From Marinobacter sp. F3R08 (GTDB lineage Bacteria > Pseudomonadota > Gammaproteobacteria > Pseudomonadales > Oleiphilaceae): a stretch of 64,000 nucleotides of DNA. Position numbers and translations under genes: made by a program. The stretch lies in the NCBI RefSeq assembly GCF_018860425.1, contig NZ_JAHKPI010000014.1:1054329-1118328 (forward strand). The letters are read 5' to 3'. The notes under the pieces were generated by a model. It made no database searches, was not told the origin of the DNA, and worked only from the letters and a program-made list of their open reading frames with translations. This document shows positions 49,989 through 57,269 of the stretch, piece by piece (the stretch's first letter is position 1; each line of letters starts with the position of its first letter).

Positions 49989-51518
49989 TTAAAAGTGCAC
50001 GGTGATTCGGCCATTCAGCCGGGCTTCATCATCCTTGTAGCGGGAACTGACGGTTAATGGTTTGCCGTATTCCAGAAAGCCGGAGTAGTCATTGCTGCTG
50101 ACACGCAATCCAATGCCGGCGGCAGCCGCAGAGTCCTTTTCATTGCTGTCATTGTTACGAATAGCTGCGAGCGCGTAGTAAATGAAAGGAGTCACCTGGG
50201 CAGGGAGCCAGTGGCTGTCTGCCAGTTTCCGTCTCAGTTCGATATGACCACCAAGACCACTGTCTCCGGAGAACTCTGCGGGCTCATAAGCCCGGGAGAA
50301 GCTGCTTCCGCCTATAGTGAAGCGTTGGGACGATGGCAGATTGTCTGGAGAATATTGGCCTTCAATATCAGCACGGACCATGAACCCAGCGGGTAATCCC
50401 TGCCACAGGGTATATTCCGGCCTGATTATCTGAAACTCGGTGTCGATTGTGCTCCCGGCCTGGGTTCCATCTCTTCGGGCACCCCATGTATCGAATCCGA
50501 AGCGGGCACTCAATGCGACCCTGTGAAGTCTGTCGGTACCGGCCAGGAACCTGTGGAGGCCGGTCTCAGCCATTCGGAGATGTTCGTTCAGTTCACGAAC
50601 GCCATCGGCGGTGCGCGTAAAGCTCCGGGTGATAACACTGCCGTATACCTCTGTACTGTAGGGGCTGGCCGGGGCAAGATCATAAGTCCACCTGGACTGC
50701 ATTTCCTGAAACCGGTAAACCGTGTCGGGTGCAGTGTCCCGGTCGAGAATGGCTCGTCCCGTTTTTGCGCTCACAGCAACGCTGTTTCGTGCGTTAACGC
50801 CAAATTCCAGGTTGCCGCTGCCGACGCGGTAACTATCCGATTCCAGCGAATGCAAAGCACTCACCGAAAACTCGTTTACATGACTGACCGGTTTCAGCAC
50901 TGAGACGTGGCCCAGAACCAGGTGTCGGTCCAGCCGACGGTCGCCCTCTGAGGTGTAGGTCAGGGAGCCGTTGATGTCAGGAAGCACGGTCAGAACAAGC
51001 TGCAAGTCTGCAGGGCGATCTGGTAACGAGATCAGTTCATAGTCAAAGTTGAGATCTGTCCGATCACTCAGAGAGGCAAGGGTTCGTTCGATAAGGGCTT
51101 TTGCGATGGGGCGGCGTCGTTTCAGCGGCGCCAGTAGTCGCTGGATCCGGCTGGTTTCTCGTGCATTGGCATTGGTGAGCTTGATCAGGCTGATCCCCGG
51201 CTCAGTCACTTGTACGAGTATGACTCCGGCGATTTCCGGGTGCTCCGTGATTTTGACATCGGGCGTAAGGAATCCATTTTCGATATAGAGTTCCCGGGAC
51301 CGGTCGGCGAGACGGGAACGGGTATCTGATTGAAAACGTTGCCCAATGATTGGCTGGTACACGCCTGCGATCTGCTGCGCATTGAAGACAGTAACACCTT
51401 CAAAGGCTACCGCGCCGATAACGGCGGCAGAATGTGTGGCAGCGAATCCATTGGATGGAAGTACGGTGTGTAGTAAAAGGATACAAATAAAAACGTAATA
51501 TCTCACCGCTGTGTCCAT
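49989..51518 (-). CDS. two-partner secretion outer-membrane transporter (ShlB/FhaC/HecB, TpsB)
   Basis: A 509-residue Omp85-superfamily porin. It has a signal peptide (about 1-27), an N-terminal POTRA-type region (about 30-115, then a second stretch to about 165; the start GAVAFEGVTVFNAQQIAG is typical of POTRA), and a C-terminal beta-barrel ending in Phe (RITVHF). The conserved barrel motif reads FTIGGSSFSRAYEPAEFSGD, equivalent to the FhaC VRGY-loop region. TpsB proteins export large TpsA adhesins or hemolysins, but no TpsA with a TPS domain is adjacent. Instead, a secreted FecR/repeat protein gene is divergent, starting 111 nt away, and might be a partner. Confidence 0.9.
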   Translation of the reverse strand: MDTAVRYYVFICILLLHTVLPSNGFAATHSAAVIGAVAFEGVTVFNAQQIAGVYQPIIGQRFQSDTRSRLADRSRELYIENGFLTPDVKITEHPEIAGVILVQVTEPGISLIKLTNANARETSRIQRLLAPLKRRRPIAKALIERTLASLSDRTDLNFDYELISLPDRPADLQLVLTVLPDINGSLTYTSEGDRRLDRHLVLGHVSVLKPVSHVNEFSVSALHSLESDSYRVGSGNLEFGVNARNSVAVSAKTGRAILDRDTAPDTVYRFQEMQSRWTYDLAPASPYSTEVYGSVITRSFTRTADGVRELNEHLRMAETGLHRFLAGTDRLHRVALSARFGFDTWGARRDGTQAGSTIDTEFQIIRPEYTLWQGLPAGFMVRADIEGQYSPDNLPSSQRFTIGGSSFSRAYEPAEFSGDSGLGGHIELRRKLADSHWLPAQVTPFIYYALAAIRNNDSNEKDSAAAAGIGLRVSSNDYSGFLEYGKPLTVSSRYKDDEARLNGRITVHF

Positions 51519-51629
51519 TAATTGTCTATGTTAAGAAACTAGACTAGTTGCTTTGATAGAGCACGACAGTAACGAATTGTTTCGGCATTCGTTGTGGGCA
51601 ATGGCGGAGAATGTGAAGGGATGACTGGG

Positions 51630-52967
51630 ATGATGGGCAATATACAGAGCATTCGGACTCACTATTGGTTGGTCACTTTAGGCACCGTTGTTGCCATGCT
51701 GATGTCGGCGGCAGCCGTCGCCGAGCCCGTAAAAGTGGTGGCTGTTGATGGGGTGCTTGAGTTTCGTCACGATGAGAGCCAGGCATGGAGGCCGGTTTCC
51801 GAGGATTCGGAACTGCCGATTCCTGTTGAATTCCGATCTGGCGTGAATAGCTCGGCTCGGGTATTCCAGTCTGGAACGTCGTTTGATATCAGTGCCGATA
51901 GCCGAGTTACCCTGACCAACGAGGACGATGATCCTGATGGTCTGGTATCTCGGGTGAAACAATGGTTTGGTACCGTTTTTTATGATGTTGAGCGTCAGCC
52001 AGACACCTTCAGTGTCGAAACCGCTTTTTTGGTTGCCACGGTCAAAGGGACACAATTCACGATTGTTGCCACCGAAGCTTCGTCGTTCGTGACCCTGAAG
52101 GAAGGGCGGCTTGAGGTTGTTGATCTGGAAGGTGGTGATATCCGGATTCTGGAGCCGGGTGATATTGCAAGTGTGAAAAACGATCAGGCGGGTATCGATT
52201 CCCTCCAACAGACTCCCGATGCGCTCAGCGCTCCGGAACAGCGGTTAGCACTTGACCTTGCATCGGACGGGAATGCACTTGTTCCGGAGCTGGCGTTCGT
52301 TGATGGCCTGAGCAGTTCTGGGGCGGCGGACCTGGGCAATGATTTTGGCGCCGATGTGGGTGACGAGCTGGCAATGGGGGCGGATGTCACAGAGGAACTG
52401 GATGTCGGCCCGGCGGTGGATGTTGCACTGGGCAATGATCTGGAGGTCGATCTGGGTAACGATCTGGAGGTTGATCTGGGTAACGATCTGGAGGTTGATC
52501 TGGGAGACGACCTGGATGTTGCACTGGGTAACGATCTGGAGGTCGATCTGGGTAATGATCTGGAGGTCGATCTGGGTAACGATTTGGAGGTCGATCTGGG
52601 TAATGATCTCGATGTGGCGCTGGGTAATGATCTGGATATTGATCTGGGCAACGATCTGAATGTCGGGTTGGGCAACGATCTGGATGTTGGGCTGGGCAAT
52701 GATCTGGATGTCGGCCTGGGTAACGATCTGGATGTCGGGCTGGGCAATGATCTGGAGGTCGATCTGGGTAACGATCTGGAGGTTGATCTGGGTAACGATC
52801 TGGAGGTTGATCTGGGAGACGACCTGGATGTTGCACTGGGTAACGATCTGGAGGTCGATCTGGGCGACGGTCTGGATGTTGATCTGGGCGCCGATCTGGA
52901 TGTTGATCTGGGCGATAATCTGAACGTGGATCTCGATCTTGATCTTGGCCTTGGTTTACCATTTTGA
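51630..52967 (+). CDS. FecR-domain secreted protein with acidic octapeptide repeats
   Basis: A 445-residue exported protein. It has a signal peptide (about 1-32, ending ASAAAVA-like before EPVKV), a FecR-type beta domain (about 55-185; SGTSFDISADSRVTLTNEDD, ETAFLVATVKGTQFTI, VTLKEGRLEVVD), a linker, and about 21 tandem copies of an 8-residue repeat of form NDLxVxLG (about 264-435). Several nearby ATG codons are possible starts; ATG 51630 follows AAGGGATGACTGGG. FecR domains without a sigma factor often pair with CHASE2 proteins, and a CHASE2 gene follows 62 nt later. The repeat is strongly acidic with hydrophobic residues at alternate positions, suggesting beta strands and possible Ca binding. 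Confidence 0.85.
   Translation: MMGNIQSIRTHYWLVTLGTVVAMLMSAAAVAEPVKVVAVDGVLEFRHDESQAWRPVSEDSELPIPVEFRSGVNSSARVFQSGTSFDISADSRVTLTNEDDDPDGLVSRVKQWFGTVFYDVERQPDTFSVETAFLVATVKGTQFTIVATEASSFVTLKEGRLEVVDLEGGDIRILEPGDIASVKNDQAGIDSLQQTPDALSAPEQRLALDLASDGNALVPELAFVDGLSSSGAADLGNDFGADVGDELAMGADVTEELDVGPAVDVALGNDLEVDLGNDLEVDLGNDLEVDLGDDLDVALGNDLEVDLGNDLEVDLGNDLEVDLGNDLDVALGNDLDIDLGNDLNVGLGNDLDVGLGNDLDVGLGNDLDVGLGNDLEVDLGNDLEVDLGNDLEVDLGDDLDVALGNDLEVDLGDGLDVDLGADLDVDLGDNLNVDLDLDLGLGLPF
52423..52950 (+). repeat. 24-bp tandem repeat array encoding NDLxVxLG units
   Basis: About 21-22 units of 24 bp (consensus close to AACGATCTGGAGGTCGATCT followed by GGGT) run in frame through the 3' half of the FecR gene. 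Because 24 is a multiple of three, other frames also stay open here. Within the array, 52428-52552 and 52740-52864 are identical over 125 bp at an offset of 312 bp (13 units), which shows recent segmental duplication or gene conversion. Copy number is therefore likely to vary among strains. Confidence 0.95.
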
Positions 52968-53029
52968 TGTGCGGCTTCTGACATTGGCTTTTAGCCTGAC
53001 AAACCTCCCGCGACCGGAGCCTGGAATTT

Positions 53030-55807
53030 ATGGCGGTAACACCGGCTAAGCGTGGCCTTGGCCTCCCCCCGTTAGCGGTTATGATCGCCGGTTTGCTGAT
53101 GATAGCCGTGTGGGCGTCCGGCGGATTGTACAAGCTTGAGAATCAAGCCAGAGATCTTTACGTCGAATGGTTGGCTGAGTCGGAACCAACCAATCTGGTC
53201 ATCGTGGAGATTGATTCCGCGAGTGTCGCAGCGGTTGGACGATGGCCGTGGCCCAGATCCCTCTACTCTGAGGCGATTGTCCGCCTGGAAGCAGCCGGCA
53301 TCCGGTCTCTGATGATGGATGTGGATTTCAGTGCCCACTCCACTCCGGAAAATGATGCGGCGCTGAGAGAGGCTCTGGCCTCTATCTCTGAGGCCACACC
53401 CGTTTACCTGCCAGCATTCATGCAGCGGCGGTCGTTGGTCAGTGAAGACCTTATGCTACGTAAACCCTTACCAGAGTTTGCCGGTCTGGCTGAACTGGTT
53501 TCGGTGAATATGTACCCAGAGCCCGACGGACTGGTGCGCAGACTCAGCATGGGGTTTGAGTGGCAGGGCCAGAGTTTTCCCGGTGCCTGGAATGCCGTAG
53601 CCCGGGGCGAGAATCATGGCACCTGGATTGATTTCAGCATCTCTCCGGGCTCTTTCGATTACATCAGTTTCCACGATCTCGTGAGCGGCGACGTTGACGA
53701 TCAAAGGCTGCAAGGAAAAGATGTCTTCCTTGGTGCTACCGCCATTGAACTTGGCGATATCCTGGCTGTACCCGTTCATCGGAGCCTGCCCGGTGTGGTC
53801 GTTCAGGCTTTGGGAACCGAAACCCTGAACAGGGGCGGGTTATACCGTCTCGGATCGGTCGCTGCCATCGCCTTTGTGGGGCTGATCTGGTTGGTTTCCG
53901 TGTTGGTCTTCCCGAGGATGTCCTGGGCAAACGGTCTGAAGTGTCTGGGTGGCCTCACCGTTCTGCTGATCCTTGCAGCCGTCGCTGCCTATTTCCAGCT
54001 TAACCTGATTCTGAATATGGTGGCGCCGGTACTGGCGGCCGCGCTTGTCTATGTTTCGGTTAATCTTGCCCGGCTTGATGTTGTGACGCTTGAGCATCTG
54101 TGGCTGCAGATCACCCTGCGTGACCGTGAGGCAGTCCACAATCGGATCATGGCAACGGCCAATGACAGTATATTGTGTGTTACTCCCTCCGGCCGAATCA
54201 CTCGTGCCAACCCTGCCATGCAGAGCCTCAGTCACGCACCGGAACCCGCACTGATTGAGGCGCCCGTTTCGCAATGGCTGCCTGACATCGAAGACGAGAT
54301 GAAGAGACTGAGCGGTAAACCATTTGATACGGTTCTGCTGGATAGCCGGGGAGAGGCCATCCCGGTTGAGGCGACGATCAGCACCGTTGAACTGTCTGTG
54401 GAGCCTCTTTATACCATTGTGCTGAGGGATCTGAGCGAACGGGTAGCCAGGGAGAGAGAGCTCGAGTATCAGGCCAGTCATGATGCGCTGACAGGCTTAT
54501 TGAACCGTACCTCGTTGTTTGCCCGGATCAATCGGGATTTGCAAGCTGGCTCCGGGGGGACGGTGTTGTCTCTGAACCTGGACTACTTCCACGAGGTAAA
54601 CGATACCTATGGTCATGATGTTGGAGATTATCTGCTTGGGGTTATTGCGAATCGCCTGACCGACGCTCTGCGCGAGACGAGTCCAGATGGGTGCGTGGCC
54701 CGTGTCGGTGGTGACGGGTTTGCGCTCTGGTTGCCAGGTGTTGGCTTCTCGGGTATGGCCCGCACATTTTGCAATCAACTGATGAGCTGTGTCGAAGAAC
54801 GGGTTCCGATTGATAACGGGGTTGAAGTTGATCTCCGGGTTTTCTGCACGATTGGCGCGGCGGAGGCCTGGGGCAGGGCTGGCGAAGACGAGGGTCTGAC
54901 TGAGGAGGGTGAAGTTTCAGCAGAAGAGTTGTTGCGGAACGCGGCTGATGCTCTCAGATTGGCGAAGGGAGAGGGCATTGCTATTCATTCATACAGCTCA
55001 GCTGACCGCCAGGCAGCAGGTCAGCGCCTGAAACTGGTGCCGGCAATTCACTCGTTGATCGAGGCCGATGCGTTCAATCTTGTCTATCAGCCGAAGCTTG
55101 ACTTCAGGACCGGCGAGGCATATGGCTGCGAGGCCTTGCTTCGGTGGCCCCAGAATCACGGTACTGTCGTTCCGGTCAATACCTTGATTGAAGTGGCTGA
55201 AAACTCACGGCAGATTGCGCCGCTGACCTTTTGGGTGGTCAAAGCCATACTCCGGCAAGAGCGAGAGTGGAAAGCAAAAGACCTGCCCCGTCACATCGCG
55301 ATCAACGTGTCTGCCAGGCTTCTGCATGATGCCGATTTTATTCGCGAGCTGAATCATCTTTTAACCTCGTCTATTGGCTATTTTCAGATTGAGTTTGAAA
55401 TCACAGAGACGGCTCTGATGAGCTCCCAGGAACGTGCGATAAATCTCGCTGAGGAATTACTGAGCAGCGGGGCCACCTTGGCAATTGACGATTTCGGTAC
55501 CGGCTATTCATCGCTTGCCTACCTGAAAGACCTGCATGCGTCGGTGTTGAAAATCGACCGTTCCTTTGTAACGGATATTGAAAATAACCGGGACAATCAG
55601 ACGATCGTCCGATCGACCATAAAAATGGCTCACGAGCTCGGAATGAAAGTGGTTGCGGAAGGCATCGAGACGGAGCAGGACGAGGCGTTTCTCATGGCGT
55701 TGGGATGTGACTACGGGCAGGGTTACTATTATGCCAAGCCCTTGAGCGTCGACGATCTGGAGCGCTGGCAGCACAGTGGCTTGAACGCCGCAACGCCTGG
55801 AACCTGA
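53030..55807 (+). CDS. CHASE2-PAS-GGDEF-EAL signalling protein
   Basis: A 925-residue membrane protein. An N-terminal anchor (about 15-33) is followed by an extracytoplasmic CHASE2 sensor (about 35-270; VIVEIDSASVAAVGRWPWPR), three transmembrane helices (about 275-345), a PAS domain (about 370-470), GGDEF (about 482-655) and EAL (about 670-915). The GGDEF motif is degenerate (GGDGF, 560-564) and lacks an RxxD I-site, so cyclase activity is doubtful. EALLR (701-705) and DDFGTGYSSL (820-829) are intact, so it probably degrades c-di-GMP, with GGDEF perhaps a GTP sensor. It is downstream of the FecR gene, likely in the same operon. Confidence 0.93.
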   Translation: MAVTPAKRGLGLPPLAVMIAGLLMIAVWASGGLYKLENQARDLYVEWLAESEPTNLVIVEIDSASVAAVGRWPWPRSLYSEAIVRLEAAGIRSLMMDVDFSAHSTPENDAALREALASISEATPVYLPAFMQRRSLVSEDLMLRKPLPEFAGLAELVSVNMYPEPDGLVRRLSMGFEWQGQSFPGAWNAVARGENHGTWIDFSISPGSFDYISFHDLVSGDVDDQRLQGKDVFLGATAIELGDILAVPVHRSLPGVVVQALGTETLNRGGLYRLGSVAAIAFVGLIWLVSVLVFPRMSWANGLKCLGGLTVLLILAAVAAYFQLNLILNMVAPVLAAALVYVSVNLARLDVVTLEHLWLQITLRDREAVHNRIMATANDSILCVTPSGRITRANPAMQSLSHAPEPALIEAPVSQWLPDIEDEMKRLSGKPFDTVLLDSRGEAIPVEATISTVELSVEPLYTIVLRDLSERVARERELEYQASHDALTGLLNRTSLFARINRDLQAGSGGTVLSLNLDYFHEVNDTYGHDVGDYLLGVIANRLTDALRETSPDGCVARVGGDGFALWLPGVGFSGMARTFCNQLMSCVEERVPIDNGVEVDLRVFCTIGAAEAWGRAGEDEGLTEEGEVSAEELLRNAADALRLAKGEGIAIHSYSSADRQAAGQRLKLVPAIHSLIEADAFNLVYQPKLDFRTGEAYGCEALLRWPQNHGTVVPVNTLIEVAENSRQIAPLTFWVVKAILRQEREWKAKDLPRHIAINVSARLLHDADFIRELNHLLTSSIGYFQIEFEITETALMSSQERAINLAEELLSSGATLAIDDFGTGYSSLAYLKDLHASVLKIDRSFVTDIENNRDNQTIVRSTIKMAHELGMKVVAEGIETEQDEAFLMALGCDYGQGYYYAKPLSVDDLERWQHSGLNAATPGT

Positions 55808-55906
55808 ACCAGGTTGATTTCAGTCGTTTTGTGGTCAGTTTTTCAGGTATACGTGATAGGCTCCGACACATACCCGAAAGAAACCTGTTGGAGTGGCGTA
55901 CCCGAT

Positions 55907-56290
55907 ATGACCAGTGATGAGCTTAACCAGATAATCGAAATGGACGGTGAAGAACGGTACGACTTTTTCCTTACCCAGGTGGGCGAGGAGCGGGACATCT
56001 GGATTCTGGTTAACAGTGACAGTCGTTTTCTGAAAATTGCTTCTGACGATGGCGATGTGGAGTATCTTCCCGTATGGCCGTCCTCGGAGTTTGCAGCGCA
56101 GTACGCGCAAGGGGCCGATGAGCTGACGCCCCGGAGCATCTCCCTGCCCGACTTTTTCCGGAAATGGGTGCCTGGACTGACTAAAGATGGTCTGGATGTC
56201 GGGGTGTTCCCCGGACTGGATAAAACCGTGTGGATCACTGAGCCTGAAGAGCTCAAGCAGGATCTTCAGGATGTGATGTCGGCTTTTTAA
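55907..56290 (+). CDS. DUF2750 family protein
   Basis: A 127-residue acidic soluble protein matching DUF2750: RYDFFLTQVGEERDIWIL, EYLPVWPSSEFAAQYAQG, and a C-terminal GVFPGLDKTVWITEPEELKQDL. The family of about 110-130 aa proteins has no known function and often behaves as an immunity-type/SUKH-like small domain in genome contexts, though nothing supports that here. The chosen start ATG 55907 is 31 codons inside the longest frame, which overlaps the region right after the CHASE2 gene. The ribosome-binding site is weak (TTGGAGTGG at long spacing). Confidence 0.85.
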   Translation: MTSDELNQIIEMDGEERYDFFLTQVGEERDIWILVNSDSRFLKIASDDGDVEYLPVWPSSEFAAQYAQGADELTPRSISLPDFFRKWVPGLTKDGLDVGVFPGLDKTVWITEPEELKQDLQDVMSAF

Positions 56291-56370
56291 GGTAAACCCT
56301 GGACTTGCGGGACATTGCTATCCGATGGCAATCGACGCCGGTCGGTCATTAAAGCGCCACAATTGCTGAT

Positions 56371-56388
56371 GCCCTGTGTTTACAGGGC
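56371..56388. terminator. short hairpin after the DUF2750 gene
   Basis: GCCCTGT (56371-56377) and ACAGGGC (56382-56388) form a perfect 7-bp stem with a GTTT loop. It is 80 nt downstream of the DUF2750 stop. There is no T-run, so it is only a weak terminator candidate. Confidence 0.35.
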
Positions 56389-56420
56389 TGACGACACCTA
56401 TCCGAACGGTTCCCACAAAG

Positions 56421-56443
56421 TTATCCACAGAATCTGTGGGTAA
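56421..56443. promoter_or_regulatory. inverted pair of DnaA-box-like sequences
   Basis: TTATCCACA at 56421-56429 matches the DnaA box consensus TTATNCACA exactly. The reverse strand of 56435-56443 reads TTACCCACA, with one mismatch. Together they make a 10-bp inverted repeat with one mismatch around a 3-nt spacer. It lies in the 279-nt gap upstream of the crotonase gene, where no other gene is seen. It could bind DnaA or simply form an RNA hairpin. Confidence 0.5.
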
Positions 56444-56569
56444 CTCATTTCTTGCCCCGGAGCTTCGGGAGTCTGCAATTCATATTGAAAGTCGGCCCCG
56501 GCTAACCCACAATCGGGTCCGGCTAGGTAAACAAACGCTCACTTTAAATCCCGTAGAGAGGTAGAACAG

Positions 56570-57268
56570 GTGACTGAGCTGGTAAGTTATGATTTGAAAG
56601 ACGGTATTGCGACAATTGCGATCAGTAACGGCAAGGCCAATGCCCTGAGTCACGAGGTTTTCGAGGGGCTCAACGCGGCCTTTGATCGCGCAGAACAGGA
56701 CAAGGCCGTTGTTATCCTGACGGGCCAGCCAGGCATTTTCTCTGCGGGTTACGATCTGAAAGAAATGCAAAAGGGGCCGAAGGAGGCCGCTATGCTGGTA
56801 AAAACCGGCTCCAGCTTTACCCGACGTCTGGCGGCGTTTCCCTTACCAGTGATCGGTGCCTGCAGTGGCCATGCGATTGCCAAAGGTGCGTTTATTCTGC
56901 TGTCAGTAGACCACCGGATTGGAATCGAGGGCCCGTTCAAACTCGGTCTGAATGAAGTGGCAATTGGCATGACCATGCACCACGCTGGCATTGAAATGGC
57001 GCGCCACCGACTGGTGCCAGCCCACTTTTACCGGTCAGTCGTGAATGCTGAGATCTACAGCCCGGAAGGCGCGGTAGAAGCAGGGTTCCTTGATGAAGTG
57101 GTTGCCCAGGACAAGCTGATCGAACGAGCTATCGGGCTGGCCCAGCATTTCAAAACCCTGAATATGCGAGCGCACCGGGAGACCAAGGTAAAGGCCAAGG
57201 CGGAATATCTGGCCTTGCTGGATCGTTGCATTGAGCAGGATGCAGCGAACCTTGGTCTGAACGGCTAG
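56570..57268 (+). CDS. crotonase/enoyl-CoA hydratase-family protein
   Basis: A 232-residue crotonase-fold enzyme starting at GTG 56570 with GAGAGG upstream. The oxyanion-hole motifs are FSAGYDLKEM (first backbone NH site) and CSGHAIAKGAFILL (second), and NEVAIGMTMHHAG holds the position where hydratases have a catalytic Glu. It is shorter than typical enoyl-CoA hydratases (about 255-260 aa), and the second hydratase Glu is not obvious, so it could act as an isomerase, hydrolase or hydratase. It stands alone and ends 1 nt from the convergent GIDE-LemA gene. Confidence 0.9.
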   Translation: MTELVSYDLKDGIATIAISNGKANALSHEVFEGLNAAFDRAEQDKAVVILTGQPGIFSAGYDLKEMQKGPKEAAMLVKTGSSFTRRLAAFPLPVIGACSGHAIAKGAFILLSVDHRIGIEGPFKLGLNEVAIGMTMHHAGIEMARHRLVPAHFYRSVVNAEIYSPEGAVEAGFLDEVVAQDKLIERAIGLAQHFKTLNMRAHRETKVKAKAEYLALLDRCIEQDAANLGLNG

Positions 57269-57269
57269 A

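Noticed and set aside
52423..52950. CRISPR array or RTX toxin repeats
   Set aside because: The repeats are contiguous in-frame coding units with no spacers and no cas genes, and the octapeptide lacks the GGxGxDxUx RTX pattern.
52184..53133. Long minus-strand open frames (Pro/Ser/Arg-rich products of about 250 residues) opposite the FecR gene
   Set aside because: The 24-bp repeat keeps all frames open because 24 is divisible by three. The antisense products are low-complexity Ser-Pro-Arg or Asp-Pro-His-Arg strings with no recognisable domain, and the sense frame has a signal peptide and FecR domain.
56421..56443. Replication origin suggested by DnaA boxes
   Set aside because: Only two boxes are present, with no AT-rich unwinding region and no dnaA, dnaN, gyrB or rnpA gene nearby.
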